This document shows, one piece after another, positions 7,698 to 16,959 of a DNA stretch of 64,000 bases (position 1 is the stretch's first letter; every line of letters begins with the position of its first letter). The position numbers were made by a program, and so were the translations under genes. This DNA is from Microbacterium sp. BLY (GTDB lineage Bacteria; Actinomycetota; Actinomycetes; Actinomycetales; Microbacteriaceae), in NCBI RefSeq assembly GCF_017939615.1, contig NZ_JAGKSR010000001.1, forward strand, positions 1,736,001 through 1,800,000, in the 5' to 3' direction. Under the pieces are notes generated by a model that was not told the DNA's origin, did not search any database, and saw only the letters and a program-made list of their open reading frames with translations.

Positions 7698-8972
7698 ATG
7701 ACCGACCGTTACTTCAACGCCCCGCTGTCCGAGGTCGACCCGGAGATCGCCGAGGTCCTCGATCGCGAGCTGCAGCGTCAGCAGACCTTCCTCGAGATGA
7801 TCGCCTCGGAGAACTTCGTCCCCGTCTCGGTCCTGCAGTCGCAGGGCTCGGTGCTCACCAACAAGTACGCCGAGGGCTACCCCGGCCGCCGCTACTACGG
7901 GGGCTGCGAAGAGGTCGACGTCGCGGAGGAACTCGCCATCTCGCGCGCGAAGAGCCTGTTCGGCGCCGAGTTCGCCAACGTCCAGCCGCACTCCGGTGCG
8001 TCGGCGAACGCCGCGGTCCTGCACGCCATCGCGCGCCCCGGCGACACGCTCCTCGGCCTCTCGCTCGACCAGGGCGGCCACCTCACGCACGGCATGAAGA
8101 TCAACTTCTCCGGTCGTCTCTACGACATCGTCGCCTACGGGGTCGACCCGGAGACCTCCACCATCGACATGGACGAGGTGCGTCGCCTCGCGCTCGAGCA
8201 CAAGCCGAAGGTCATCATCGCCGGGTGGTCGGCGTACCCCCGCACGATGGACTTCGCGGCCTTCCGGGCCATCGCCGACGAGGTCGGCGCACTCCTCTGG
8301 GTCGACATGGCGCACTTCGCCGGCCTCGTCGCCGCCGGACTGCACCCGAACCCGGTGCCCCACGCGCACGTCGTCTCCTCGACCGTGCACAAGACGATCG
8401 GCGGCCCGCGCTCGGGCTTCATCCTCACCAACGACGCCGAGCTCGCCAAGAAGATCAACACCGCGGTCTTCCCGGGCCAGCAGGGCGGTCCGCTCATGCA
8501 CGTGATCGCGGCCAAGGCGACCGCCTTCAAGCTCGCCGCCACGCCGGAGTTCACCGAGCGCCAGGAGCGCGTGCTGCGCGGTGCGAAGATCATCGCCGAG
8601 CGCCTCTCCCAGCAGGACGTGAAGGACGCCGGCATCGCCGTGCGCTCCGGCGGCACCGACGTGCACCTCGTGCTCGTCGACCTCCGCGACGCCGAGATCG
8701 ACGGCAAGCAGGCCGAGGACCTCCTGCACGACATCCACATCACCGTGAACCGCAACGCCGTCCCGAACGACCCGCGTCCGCCGATGGTGACCTCCGGCCT
8801 CCGCATCGGCACGCCGGCCCTCGCGACGCGCGGCTTCGGCGACGCCGAGTTCACCGAGGTGGCCGACATCATCGCCCTCGCGCTGCTCCCGGGTGCCGAC
8901 ATCGAGGCTCTCCGCGCCCGCGTGGACGCGCTCGCCGCGGCCTTCCCGCTCTACCCGGACCTGCAGCAGTGA
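7698..8972 (+). CDS. glyA: Serine hydroxymethyltransferase
   Basis: A 424-residue PLP enzyme interconverting serine plus tetrahydrofolate with glycine plus 5,10-methylene-tetrahydrofolate, in the cytoplasm. Family landmarks are all present: EMIASENFV near residue 33, [17 protein letters not shown] near 56, the PLP-lysine motif [16 protein letters not shown] near 225, and the C-terminal [17 protein letters not shown] start follows AAGGAG by 6 bases. It is the first gene after the ZTP riboswitch and overlaps folD by four bases (GTGA), so the two one-carbon enzymes are coupled. Confidence 0.97.
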   Translation: MTDRYFNAPLSEVDPEIAEVLDRELQRQQTFLEMIASENFVPVSVLQSQGSVLTNKYAEGYPGRRYYGGCEEVDVAEELAISRAKSLFGAEFANVQPHSGASANAAVLHAIARPGDTLLGLSLDQGGHLTHGMKINFSGRLYDIVAYGVDPETSTIDMDEVRRLALEHKPKVIIAGWSAYPRTMDFAAFRAIADEVGALLWVDMAHFAGLVAAGLHPNPVPHAHVVSSTVHKTIGGPRSGFILTNDAELAKKINTAVFPGQQGGPLMHVIAAKATAFKLAATPEFTERQERVLRGAKIIAERLSQQDVKDAGIAVRSGGTDVHLVLVDLRDAEIDGKQAEDLLHDIHITVNRNAVPNDPRPPMVTSGLRIGTPALATRGFGDAEFTEVADIIALALLPGADIEALRARVDALAAAFPLYPDLQQ

Positions 8973-9847
8973 CCGCGGTCGTCCTCGACGGCAAGGCGGC
9001 GGCGGCCGAGATCCGCGCCGAGCTGACCGAGCGTGTCGCCGCGCTGAAGGAACAGGGCGTCACCCCCGGCATCGCCACGGTGCTGGTGGGGGCCGACCCC
9101 GCCTCGCAGCTCTACGTGGGCATGAAGCATCGGCAGTCGGAGGCGATCGGGATGAACTCGATCCAGCGCGAGCTGCCGGCCGACGCCACCCAGGCCGACG
9201 TCGAAGCGCTGATCGACGAGCTCAACGCCGATCCCGCCTGCCACGGGTACATCGTGCAGCTGCCGCTGCCGAAGCACCTCGACACCGATGCGATCCTGGA
9301 GCGGATCGACCCGGCGAAGGACGCGGACGGCCTGCACCCGACCAACCTCGGGCGCCTCGTCCTCAACGTCAACGCGCCGATCCACACGCCGCTGCCGTGC
9401 ACCCCGCGCGGTGTCATCGAGTTGCTGCTGCGCAACGACTACGACCTCACGGGCAAGCACGTCGTGGTCGTCGGGCGCGGCGTCACGATCGGCCGCTCGA
9501 TCGGGCTGCTGCTGACCCGTCGCGACCTCAACGCCACGGTCACGCTGACCCACACCGGCACGGTCGACATGCCGCAGTATCTCCGCGAGGCCGACGTGAT
9601 CGTCGCGGCGGCCGGTGTGAAGCACCTCATCCGCGCCGAGGACGTCAAGCCGGGGGCCGCTGTGCTGGACGTCGGCGTGACCCGGGAGACCGACCCCGAG
9701 ACCGGGAAGAACGTCGTCTTCGGCGACGTCGCTCCCGAGGTCGCCGACGTCGCCGGGTACCTGTCGCCGAACCCGGGAGGGGTGGGGCCGATGACCGTCG
9801 CCCTGCTCATGACCAACGTCGTCGAGGCGGCCGAGCGGACGGTCTGA
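8969..9847 (+). CDS. folD: Methylenetetrahydrofolate dehydrogenase / cyclohydrolase
   Basis: A 292-residue bifunctional FolD that oxidises 5,10-methylene-THF with NADP and hydrolyses the product to 10-formyl-THF. Signature motifs: [19 protein letters not shown] with the catalytic Lys, [13 protein letters not shown], the proline-rich [11 protein letters not shown], and the dinucleotide-binding [15 protein letters not shown]. The C-terminal [14 protein letters not shown] is typical. The GTG start overlaps the glyA stop (GTGA), so expression depends on glyA translation and on the ZTP riboswitch. The product relieves the folate shortage that the riboswitch senses. Confidence 0.97.
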   Translation: MTAVVLDGKAAAAEIRAELTERVAALKEQGVTPGIATVLVGADPASQLYVGMKHRQSEAIGMNSIQRELPADATQADVEALIDELNADPACHGYIVQLPLPKHLDTDAILERIDPAKDADGLHPTNLGRLVLNVNAPIHTPLPCTPRGVIELLLRNDYDLTGKHVVVVGRGVTIGRSIGLLLTRRDLNATVTLTHTGTVDMPQYLREADVIVAAAGVKHLIRAEDVKPGAAVLDVGVTRETDPETGKNVVFGDVAPEVADVAGYLSPNPGGVGPMTVALLMTNVVEAAERTV

Positions 9848-9870
9848 CCTCCGCGCCACACCGCGATTCA

Positions 9871-9912
9871 CACGAACGCCGCAGGGATCCCCGGATCCCT
9901 GCGGCGTTCGTG
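9871..9912. terminator. Bidirectional terminator, 20-bp perfect stem
   Basis: CACGAACGCCGCAGGGATCC at 9871-9890 is followed, after CC, by its exact reverse complement at 9893-9912. This 20-bp stem lies 23 bases past the folD stop and 14 bases from the stop of the convergent minus-strand gene, so it can end transcripts from both sides. There is no long U-tract, as is common in high-GC actinobacteria. Confidence 0.9.
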
Positions 9913-9925
9913 CGTCTCTGCGGAC

Positions 9926-10648
9926 TCAGGCGTGACCGTGCAGCGAGCTCTCGACACCGCTGATGCGGGCCTGCTCGTCGAAGCGGACCGTGGCCGTGCC
10001 GGAGGCATCCGTCACCGTGGCGCCCGAGAACGAGGCATCCGTCCAGGTGAGGGTCCAGCCGGCGAGGCGGGCGAGGTCCCAGACGGCCGTGCGGGCGTCG
10101 GGGAGCGGCGTCTGCGCGAGGATGCGGGGGAGGGCGGCCACCGCATCCGCCACCGTGAGCGGCGCGAGCGGCGCGTCGAGCAGGAACACCGCGCGGGTGC
10201 CGCCGTCGACGGGGGCCGAGTAGTACGGGGAGCGGCCGGTGAGCTCGACCGCCACGCCGCCGATCGTGTGCGCCGCGCGGGCGATCCAGTCCGCATCGCC
10301 GGCCGCATCCGCGGGGAAGGGGACCTCGGGGGCGGTGAGCTCGGCGATGCCGTGCTGCTCGCCGTACGCGCGGAGCTGCGCGGCGACGCCCTGCGGGTCG
10401 CCCTGGGGGTGCGCCCACGCCCAGAGCAGCGAGCGCGGACCCGGCGCGATCGTCGCGATGAGATGCGCGCGGGTCACGAGCTGCCGGGTCGGGTCGGCGT
10501 TCGCGGTGAAGGTCAGGGTTCCCGCCGCGAGGTCCGCGTCCCAGCGGTGCTCGCCGAGCGCATCGGCGGCCGCGGAGAGGGCGTCCTGGCGGAGCGCGGT
10601 GAAGAGAGCGGCACGGTCGGCGAGGGGCTGCAGCGGGGGGAAGGTCAT
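9926..10648 (-). CDS. DUF6882-like protein of unknown function
   Basis: A 240-residue soluble protein without signal peptide or membrane segment. It has a repeated aromatic pattern (LGEHRWDADLAAGTLTF and LLWAWAHPQGDP) that resembles the actinobacterial DUF6882 family, but I assign the family only tentatively. The start at MTFPPLQPL follows GGAGA in the upstream sequence; the longer frame overlaps the MFS gene. It is convergent with folD and shares its terminator, and probably follows the MFS gene on one message (22-base gap). Function unknown. Confidence 0.7.
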   Translation of the reverse strand: MTFPPLQPLADRAALFTALRQDALSAAADALGEHRWDADLAAGTLTFTANADPTRQLVTRAHLIATIAPGPRSLLWAWAHPQGDPQGVAAQLRAYGEQHGIAELTAPEVPFPADAAGDADWIARAAHTIGGVAVELTGRSPYYSAPVDGGTRAVFLLDAPLAPLTVADAVAALPRILAQTPLPDARTAVWDLARLAGWTLTWTDASFSGATVTDASGTATVRFDEQARISGVESSLHGHA

Positions 10649-10670
10649 GACCACAGTCTCCCCGGAATTG

Positions 10671-11915
10671 CTATGAATCCGCCACTTCCGCGTGCTCCAC
10701 GACGGCGGCCGCGGGGCGCCCCATCCGCCATACCGCGGGCACGAGCAGTGTGACCAGAGCGATCGTGGCATAGAGGACCGCGGAGGTGGTGAGCACGGTG
10801 GCCGGATCCGCGTGCGTGACGAGCCAGCCGTACACGAGCGTCCCGATGGGCATCACCACGAAGCTGCCGAGCATGTCGTAGCTCGCAACCCGGGAGAGCT
10901 TCTCGCCGGGGACGTTCTCCATCATGGCGAGGTTCCAGCCGGTCGCGAAGACCTCGGCCCCGGCTCCGGCGACGAACGCGGCCATCGCCAGCAGGACCAC
11001 GGCCGGATGCACACCGAGGAGCGTGAGTGGCAGCGCGAACACCGCCATCCCGATCATCCCGTAGCGCAGCGGCCGGCGGAGCGGCACCCACATCAGCAGG
11101 AGGGTCATCACCAGGACCCCTGCCCCCTCCGCGCTCACGACCCACCCCCAGCCGGAGATGCCGAGCCGATCGTCGTTCTTCGCGATGTACGGTCCGACCA
11201 CGCCCCAGGCGCCCACGTGGATCGCGTTCATGACCATGAAGGCCAGCACGATGGTCCACAGCCAGGAGCGGCTCCAGAACTCGTGCCAGCCCACCCGGAG
11301 GTCGTGGAACATCGTGGCCCCGCCGGTCCCCGCGGGCGGTGGGAGCTTCACGAGCGCGAGGACCGGGATCGCGAGCAGCCAGCCCGCCGCCTGCACGACC
11401 ATGGCCCAGGCGGGTCCCGCGGTCGCCACCAGCACCCCGGCGATGACCGGGCCGCCGATCGTGACGGCCGAGCGGACGAACGACAGCATCGCGTTCGCCT
11501 GCTGGAGGTGCGCGGGGGTGGTCAGCTGCGGGATGATGCCCTGCATCGCCGGGAGCACGAACGCGGACGAGGCGCCGTTGATCGCGGACAGCACGGCGAG
11601 GAGCGGGACCGTGGCCGTGCCGGTGAACAGCAGGGCGGCCATCGCCCCGACCGACAGGATGTCCACGACGTAGCAGGACTGGATGATGAGGGCGCGGGGG
11701 AGCCGGTCGGCGACGACGCCGCCGAACAGGACGAACACGATATTGCTGATCGTGAAGGCCGCCAGCACGATCGAGAGCGACCGCGCGTCGTTGTCGATCT
11801 CCAGCACCGCGAACGCCAGCGCGATGGCCGACATCGAGCCCGTGACGAGCGTCAGGGCACGCGCGAGGAAGAACCACCGGAAGTTGCGGTCCTGCATCGC
11901 CGCCAGTCTGTGCAC
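10671..11915 (-). CDS. MFS transporter, enterobactin/macrolide exporter-like
   Basis: A 414-residue major-facilitator protein with twelve hydrophobic segments. The first loop carries the MFS signature FGGVVADRLPRALII, and the layout (short N terminus ending FRWFFLARALTLVTGSMSA, long cytoplasmic loop near residue 200) fits the EntS/MefA-like drug or siderophore exporter branch. The GTG start at 11915 has AAGGA seven bases upstream; an internal ATG six codons later is the alternative. Substrate cannot be predicted. It lies back to back with the hpa genes but on a separate unit. Confidence 0.83.
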   Translation of the reverse strand: MHRLAAMQDRNFRWFFLARALTLVTGSMSAIALAFAVLEIDNDARSLSIVLAAFTISNIVFVLFGGVVADRLPRALIIQSCYVVDILSVGAMAALLFTGTATVPLLAVLSAINGASSAFVLPAMQGIIPQLTTPAHLQQANAMLSFVRSAVTIGGPVIAGVLVATAGPAWAMVVQAAGWLLAIPVLALVKLPPPAGTGGATMFHDLRVGWHEFWSRSWLWTIVLAFMVMNAIHVGAWGVVGPYIAKNDDRLGISGWGWVVSAEGAGVLVMTLLLMWVPLRRPLRYGMIGMAVFALPLTLLGVHPAVVLLAMAAFVAGAGAEVFATGWNLAMMENVPGEKLSRVASYDMLGSFVVMPIGTLVYGWLVTHADPATVLTTSAVLYATIALVTLLVPAVWRMGRPAAAVVEHAEVADS

Positions 11916-11996
11916 CGGCTCATCCTTCCCGGCCGTTCCGAATCACGCAAATGGCCGCAGACCGGCGGTGGATGGAGCCAGGTGCGCGACCCGAAG

Positions 11997-12800
11997 TCAG
12001 TAACTGGGCCGGTCGTAGGCGTCGGAGCGGGGGAGGAAGCGGGCGGCGAGGGCCTCGGACGCCCGGGCGAGGAGAGCGACGTCGGCGCCGACGGCCACGA
12101 AGTCGGCCCCCGCCGCGAGGTACGCGTCGGCGGCGGACGGGTCGAAGGCGTTCACGCCCACCGGCTTCCCGGCAGCCCGGACCGCCGCGAACACCGACTC
12201 CACGGCGGCGACCACGTCCGTATGCGTCTGCTGACCGAGCAGGCCCATCGACGCGGACAGGTCGGAGGGGCCAACGAACACCGCGTCCACCCCGTCGACC
12301 GCGGCGATGTCGGCCGCAGCCTCCACCCCCGCGACCGTCTCGATCTGCACCGTCAGCGACACGTGCTGCGCGGAGTCCGGCAGGTAGCGGTCGACGCGGT
12401 TCCAGCGGGCGCTGCGGGCGAGGGCGCTGCCGACTCCGCGGACGCCCTCGGGGGGATACCGGGTCGCGGCCACGGCGGCCCTGGCCTCGTCGGCGGACGA
12501 CACCATCGGCACGATGAGGTTCTGCGCGCCGAGGTCGAGCACCTGCTTGATCGCGACCGCGTCGTTGAACGGCACCCGGACGAGAGGGGCGACCGGATAG
12601 GCCGCGACCGCCTGGAGCTGGGTCAGCACGGACTCGAGCGTGTTCGCCGAGTGCTCCATGTCGATGAGCAGCCAGTCGAGTCCGGAGCCCGCGGCGACCT
12701 CGGCGAGCAGCGGGCTGCCGGAGCAGACCCACATGCCGACGAACGGCCGGTCGGACGCGGCGAGCTGCGCGCGGAAGGACGGATCTAGACGAAGCGGCAT
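11997..12800 (-). CDS. hpaI: HpaI-type 4-hydroxy-2-oxoheptanedioate aldolase
   Basis: A 267-residue class II aldolase of the HpcH/HpaI family. It cleaves 4-hydroxy-2-oxoheptane-1,7-dioate to pyruvate and succinate semialdehyde, the last step of homoprotocatechuate meta-cleavage. Motifs: GLDWLLIDMEHS near residue 42, the metal-binding LTVQIETVAGVEAA near 152 and VFVGPSDLSASMG near 177. The ATG at 12800 overlaps the end of hpaH by 16 bases. It is the last gene of the minus-strand hpa operon. Confidence 0.92.
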   Translation of the reverse strand: MPLRLDPSFRAQLAASDRPFVGMWVCSGSPLLAEVAAGSGLDWLLIDMEHSANTLESVLTQLQAVAAYPVAPLVRVPFNDAVAIKQVLDLGAQNLIVPMVSSADEARAAVAATRYPPEGVRGVGSALARSARWNRVDRYLPDSAQHVSLTVQIETVAGVEAAADIAAVDGVDAVFVGPSDLSASMGLLGQQTHTDVVAAVESVFAAVRAAGKPVGVNAFDPSAADAYLAAGADFVAVGADVALLARASEALAARFLPRSDAYDRPSY

Positions 12801-13570
12801 GTGATGGTCCCCATCGGTCCGTAGTCGCACAGCACCTCGTCGCCGCGCGACACCCACATCGGGCGTGTGAACGATCCTGCCAGGATGATCTCGCCCGCCT
12901 CCAGACGCGCGCCGTGCTGGTGGAACTTGTTCGCGAGCCACGCGACCCCGGTGGCGGGGTGGCCGAGCACCCCGGCGGCGACGCCGGTCTCCTCGATCTC
13001 TCCGTTGCGGGACAGCACCCCGGGCACCCACCGCAGGTCGATCTCGTCCGGGCGCTTGCGCACCGTGCCGAGCACCATCGCCCCGTAGGCGGCGTTGTCG
13101 CTGATGGTGTCGACGATCGTGCGACCCTCGAGCTCGATGTGCGAGTTCAGCACCTCGAGGGCCGGCACGGCGTAGTCGATGACGGCGAGGGCGTCCTCCA
13201 GGGTGCAGTCGGGGCCCTCCAGCGGTTCCTTGAGCACGAACGCGAGCTCGACCTCGATGCGGACGTTGGAGAAGTGATCCGTGGGGATCTCCGCGCCGGA
13301 CTCGTACACGGTGTCGTCGAACATGACGCCGTAGTCGGGCTCGGTGATCCCCGTCGCCTGCTGCATGGCCTTCGAGGTCAGGCCGATCTTCCGGCCCACG
13401 AGCCGGCGGCCGGCCGCGACCTGCGAATCCCGCCACACGCCCTGGATGGCGTACGAGTCCTCCACGGTCGCCTCGGGGTACCGCGCGGTGATGCGCGGGA
13501 TCACCCCGTGCGTGCGGTCGGCCTCGGCGAGTTCCGCGGCGATCTGCGCGATCGTCTCCTCTGGCAGCAT
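12785..13570 (-). CDS. hpaH: 2-oxo-hept-3-ene-1,7-dioate hydratase
   Basis: A 261-residue member of the MhpD/HpaH hydratase branch of the FAH superfamily, adding water to 2-oxohept-3-ene-1,7-dioate to give the HpaI substrate. Visible features are GRKIGLTSKAMQQATGI near residue 58, YGVMFDD, the metal-ligand region RIEVELAFVLKEPLEG near 104 and the C-terminal GEIILAGSFTRP. Nine bases separate it from hpaD upstream and it overlaps hpaI downstream, so the three are one operon. Confidence 0.93.
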   Translation of the reverse strand: MLPEETIAQIAAELAEADRTHGVIPRITARYPEATVEDSYAIQGVWRDSQVAAGRRLVGRKIGLTSKAMQQATGITEPDYGVMFDDTVYESGAEIPTDHFSNVRIEVELAFVLKEPLEGPDCTLEDALAVIDYAVPALEVLNSHIELEGRTIVDTISDNAAYGAMVLGTVRKRPDEIDLRWVPGVLSRNGEIEETGVAAGVLGHPATGVAWLANKFHQHGARLEAGEIILAGSFTRPMWVSRGDEVLCDYGPMGTITCRFV

Positions 13571-13579
13571 GAGCGTCTC

Positions 13580-14746
13580 CTAGAGCTGGTGGCCGAGCTT
13601 GTACTCGCCCTGCTTGTACTCGGGCATCGAGGTCTCGCCCTCGTCCGCGCGGGTGTAGGAGAAGCCGTCGGCGCCGATCGTCACGGCCATCTCGCTGGAG
13701 TCCGTGCGGGCGATCACCGGCTGCGGGTTGCCGTCGAGGTCGAGCACGAGCGAGGCGTCGGTGTACCAGGAGGGCACCACCGGGGTGCCCCACCAGTCAC
13801 GGCGCTGGTTGTCGTGCACGTCCCACGTGACGACCGGGTTGTCCGGGTCGCCCGTGTAGTAGTCCTGCGTGTAGATCTCGACGCGGTGGCCGTCCGGGTC
13901 GCGCAGGTAGAGGTAGAACGCGTTGGAGACGCCGTGCCGGCCGGGGCCGCGTTCGATGGCGTCGGAGCGGCGGAGCGCCCCGAGCTTGTCGCAGATCGCG
14001 AGGATGTTGTGCTTCTCGTGCGTCGCGAAGGCGACGTGGTGCATGCGGGGGCCGTCGCCGCCCGTCGCCGCGGTGTCGTGCACGGTGGGCTTGCGGCGCA
14101 TCCAGGCGGCGTACACGGTGCCCTCGTCGTCCTGGATGTCCTCCGTCACGCGGAAACCGAGGTCCTGGTAGTGGCGCACCGCACGCGGCACGTCGGGGGT
14201 GACCTGGTTGAAGTGGTCGAGGCGCACGAGCTCGCCGGGGGTGTGCAGGTCGTACCGCCAGGACAGGCGCTCCACGTGCTCGGTGGCGTAGAAGAACTCG
14301 TACGGGAAGCCGAGCGGGTCGACGACACGCACGGAGTCGCCGATGCCCTTCACGAAGCCGTTCTCCTGACGACGGACGTCGCAGCCGAGCTCCGTGTAGA
14401 ACTCGACGGCGCGGTCGAGGTCCTCCGCCGCGCGCACCCGGTACGAGAACGCGGCGACCGCGGCGACCGGGCCCTTGCGCAGCACCAGGTTGTGGTGGAT
14501 GAACTCCTCGGTCGAGCGCAGGTAGATCGCCTCGTCGTCCTCCTCGGTCACGTACAGGCCCAGGATGTCGACGTAGAACTGCCGCGAGGCGGCCAGATCG
14601 GTCACGACGAGCTCCATGTACGCGCAGCGCAGGATGTCGGGCGGGGTGCTCTTCGGCGTCGCGACGGGGTTGTCGGTCTGGATCGGCGCCTCCTGGCTCA
14701 CGTAGTAGCCCGAGGAGGTGAGGGTCTTGGCGGTCTTGTCGGTCAT
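13580..14746 (-). CDS. hpaD: 3,4-dihydroxyphenylacetate 2,3-dioxygenase (homoprotocatechuate dioxygenase)
   Basis: A 388-residue extradiol ring-cleavage dioxygenase of the vicinal-oxygen-chelate type, close in layout to the well-studied Brevibacterium Fe and Arthrobacter Mn enzymes. It opens homoprotocatechuate to 5-carboxymethyl-2-hydroxymuconate semialdehyde. The 2-His-1-carboxylate triad is visible: His in LVRLDHFNQV, His in RMHHVAFATHE, Glu in GHRVEIYTQDYYTG. The long C-terminal tail (WWGTPVVPSWYTD onward) is typical of this branch. Metal type cannot be decided from sequence. It anchors the assignment of the whole hpa cluster. Confidence 0.95.
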   Translation of the reverse strand: MTDKTAKTLTSSGYYVSQEAPIQTDNPVATPKSTPPDILRCAYMELVVTDLAASRQFYVDILGLYVTEEDDEAIYLRSTEEFIHHNLVLRKGPVAAVAAFSYRVRAAEDLDRAVEFYTELGCDVRRQENGFVKGIGDSVRVVDPLGFPYEFFYATEHVERLSWRYDLHTPGELVRLDHFNQVTPDVPRAVRHYQDLGFRVTEDIQDDEGTVYAAWMRRKPTVHDTAATGGDGPRMHHVAFATHEKHNILAICDKLGALRRSDAIERGPGRHGVSNAFYLYLRDPDGHRVEIYTQDYYTGDPDNPVVTWDVHDNQRRDWWGTPVVPSWYTDASLVLDLDGNPQPVIARTDSSEMAVTIGADGFSYTRADEGETSMPEYKQGEYKLGHQL

Positions 14747-14776
14747 GTCAGCGTCCTTGCTCGTGTCCGGTGGGCG

Positions 14777-16276
14777 TCAGTTCTTGCCGAACGTGGGGTT
14801 GTGCGGGGTCGAGGCGAGCGTGATGTGCACGCTCTGCTGGTCGGTGTAGAAGTCGATGGAGCGGTAGCCGCCCTCGTGGCCCAGGCCCGATGCCTTCACG
14901 CCGCCGAACGGCGTGCGCAGGTCGCGGACGTTGTTGCTGTTCAGCCACACCATTCCGGCTTCGACGGACTGCGCGAACGTGTGGGCGCGCTTGAGGTCGT
15001 TCGTCCAGATGTAGGCCGCGAGGCCGTACTTGGTGTTGTTCGCGAGTGCCAGCGCCTCCTCGTCGGAGTCGAACGGGGTGATGGCGACGACCGGGCCGAA
15101 GATCTCCTCCTGGAAGATGCGGGCGTCAGGGGCGACGTCGGCGAACACCGTCGGGGCGACGAAGTTCCCCTTCTCGAAACCCTCGGGGCGGCCGCCGCCG
15201 GCGACCAGGCGGCCCTCGGCCTTGCCGATCTCGACGTAGGACATCACCTTGTCGTAGTGCTCGGGGTGGACGAGTGCGCCGACCTCGGTCTCGGGGTCGT
15301 GCGGGTAGCCGACCTTGACGCGCTGCGCCTGCGCGGCATAGCGCTCCACGAACTCCTCGTAGATCGAGCGCTCCACGAGGATGCGGGAGCCGGCGGTGCA
15401 GCGCTCGCCGTTGAGGGAGAAGACGCCGAAGATGGTGGCGTCGACGGCGGCCTCCAGGTCGGCGTCCGCGAAGACCACGGCGGGCGATTTGCCGCCGAGC
15501 TCCATCGACAGGCCCTTGAGGTACGGCGCGGCGTTGCCGAAGATGATCTGCCCCGTGCGGCTCTCACCGGTGAAGGAGATGAGCGGCACGTCGGGGTGCT
15601 TCACGAGCGCGTCGCCGGCGTCCTCGCCGAGGCCGTTGACGAGGTTGAAGACGCCCTGCGGCAGCCCCGCCTCCTCGAAGATGCCCGCCCACAGCGAGGC
15701 CGACAGCGGGGTGAACTCGGCCGGCTTGAGGACGACCGTGTTCCCCGTCGCGAGCGCGGGCCCGAGCTTCCACGACTCCAGCATGAACGGCGTGTTCCAC
15801 GGCGTGATGAGCCCCGCGACGCCGATCGGCTTGCGGTTGACGTAGTTCATCTGCTTGCCGGGCACCTTGAAGGCGTCATCGGCCTGCGCGACGATCAGGT
15901 CGGCGAAGAAGCGGAAGTTCTCGGCGGCGCGGCGGGCCTGACCGAGGGCCTGCGTGATCGGCAGACCGGAGTCGTACGACTCCAGCTCCGCGAGCCGGGC
16001 GTCGCGCGACTCGACGATGTCGGCGATCCGGTGCAGTACCCGCGAGCGCTCGCGGGGGAGCATGCGCGGCCAGGGGCCCTCGGTGAAGGCGCGCGTGGCG
16101 GCGGCGACCGCCCGGTCGATGTCGGCCTTCTTGCCGGCGGCGGCCGTCGTGTAGGTGTGGTTCGTCACCGGGTCGAGCACGTCGAACGTGTCGCCGTCGA
16201 GGGAGTCGACGAAGGCGCCGTCGATGTAGTGCTGGATGTGGTCGGGCAGGTCGGCGGGGATGCGGGAGTCGGTCAT
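14777..16276 (-). CDS. hpaE: 5-carboxymethyl-2-hydroxymuconate semialdehyde dehydrogenase
   Basis: A 499-residue NAD-dependent aldehyde dehydrogenase oxidising the HpaD ring-cleavage product to 5-carboxymethyl-2-hydroxymuconate. The catalytic Asn (ITPWNTPFML), Glu (SMELGGKSPAV) and nucleophilic Cys (LNGERCTAGSRI) are all present, plus the C-terminal TPFGGVKASGLGHEGG. Context (next to hpaD, within an hpa operon) sets the substrate. The ATG overlaps the gntR stop (ATGA), so the regulator and the enzyme are translationally coupled. Confidence 0.92.
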   Translation of the reverse strand: MTDSRIPADLPDHIQHYIDGAFVDSLDGDTFDVLDPVTNHTYTTAAAGKKADIDRAVAAATRAFTEGPWPRMLPRERSRVLHRIADIVESRDARLAELESYDSGLPITQALGQARRAAENFRFFADLIVAQADDAFKVPGKQMNYVNRKPIGVAGLITPWNTPFMLESWKLGPALATGNTVVLKPAEFTPLSASLWAGIFEEAGLPQGVFNLVNGLGEDAGDALVKHPDVPLISFTGESRTGQIIFGNAAPYLKGLSMELGGKSPAVVFADADLEAAVDATIFGVFSLNGERCTAGSRILVERSIYEEFVERYAAQAQRVKVGYPHDPETEVGALVHPEHYDKVMSYVEIGKAEGRLVAGGGRPEGFEKGNFVAPTVFADVAPDARIFQEEIFGPVVAITPFDSDEEALALANNTKYGLAAYIWTNDLKRAHTFAQSVEAGMVWLNSNNVRDLRTPFGGVKASGLGHEGGYRSIDFYTDQQSVHITLASTPHNPTFGKN

Positions 16277-16959
16277 GATGCTTCTCCTTCGGCGGGGACG
16301 GAACGGGTGTGCAGGGCGTCGAGGAACGCATCCCTCGTGCGCCACCGGTGGTTGCGGGCGGCGAGCTCGATCTCCAGCGGCTCGGCACCGTCGCGGATCA
16401 GCTCGAGGATTCGGGCGTGCTCGTCGACCGAGTGATGGGCGCGGCCGGGCACGTAGGCGAACGTCGTGTCGCGGATGCCGGACAGCCGGGCCCAGCCGCG
16501 GTGCACGAGGTCCAGCAGGTGCGGGTTCGGGCAGGGCTCGAACAACACGGAGTGGAACTGCCGGTTGAGCTCGGTGAACGTGTGCGGGTCGAAGTGGTCG
16601 AGCAGGCGGCTCATGCGGTCGTTGACCTCCGCGGCCTGCGCGAGCGCGTCGGCGTCGAGGAGGGGAGCGGACAGCGCGGTCGCGGCGCCCTCGACCAGTC
16701 CGAGCGTCTGCATGGTGTGGGCGTACTCGTCCTCGTCCACGAGGGTGACACGCGCGCCGACGTTGCGCTCGAAGGTCACGAGGCCCTCGGCCTCCAGGCG
16801 GCGGATCGCCTCGCGAACGGGGACGACGCTCATGCCGAGCTCCTCCGCGATCGGCCCGAGGACCAGGCGGTAACCCGGCCCGTAGGTGTGCGCGGAGATG
16901 CGTGCGCGGATCCAGGCGTACGCCTGCTCCGACTTGCTCCCGCCCTCGACCGCGCTCAC
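16273..16959 (-). CDS. GntR-family regulator (FadR subfamily) of the hpa operon
   Basis: A 228-residue regulator: a winged helix-turn-helix at about residues 10-75 (IAEELGMSVVPVREAIRRLEAEGLV) and a C-terminal all-helical FCD domain with likely metal ligands in NRQFHSVLF and HHSVDEHARIL. FCD proteins usually bind a carboxylate, here plausibly an hpa intermediate. The GTG start overlaps the fusion-gene stop (GTGA) and its own stop overlaps hpaE (ATGA), so it is embedded in the operon it probably controls. Its likely target is the divergent region at 18429-18569. Confidence 0.9.
   Translation of the reverse strand: MSAVEGGSKSEQAYAWIRARISAHTYGPGYRLVLGPIAEELGMSVVPVREAIRRLEAEGLVTFERNVGARVTLVDEDEYAHTMQTLGLVEGAATALSAPLLDADALAQAAEVNDRMSRLLDHFDPHTFTELNRQFHSVLFEPCPNPHLLDLVHRGWARLSGIRDTTFAYVPGRAHHSVDEHARILELIRDGAEPLEIELAARNHRWRTRDAFLDALHTRSVPAEGEAS

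Noticed and set aside
5946..8738. A 930-residue version of the GH20 protein
   Set aside because: The extra N-terminal 427 residues are antisense to glyA and the riboswitch. The GH20 fold starts at MVLPLDLP (7457).
12914..16435. An 1173-codon plus-strand open frame across the hpa genes
   Set aside because: Exact antisense of hpaH, hpaD and hpaE, whose minus-strand products have complete catalytic motifs. The plus-strand translation is Val/Arg/Gly-biased without motifs.
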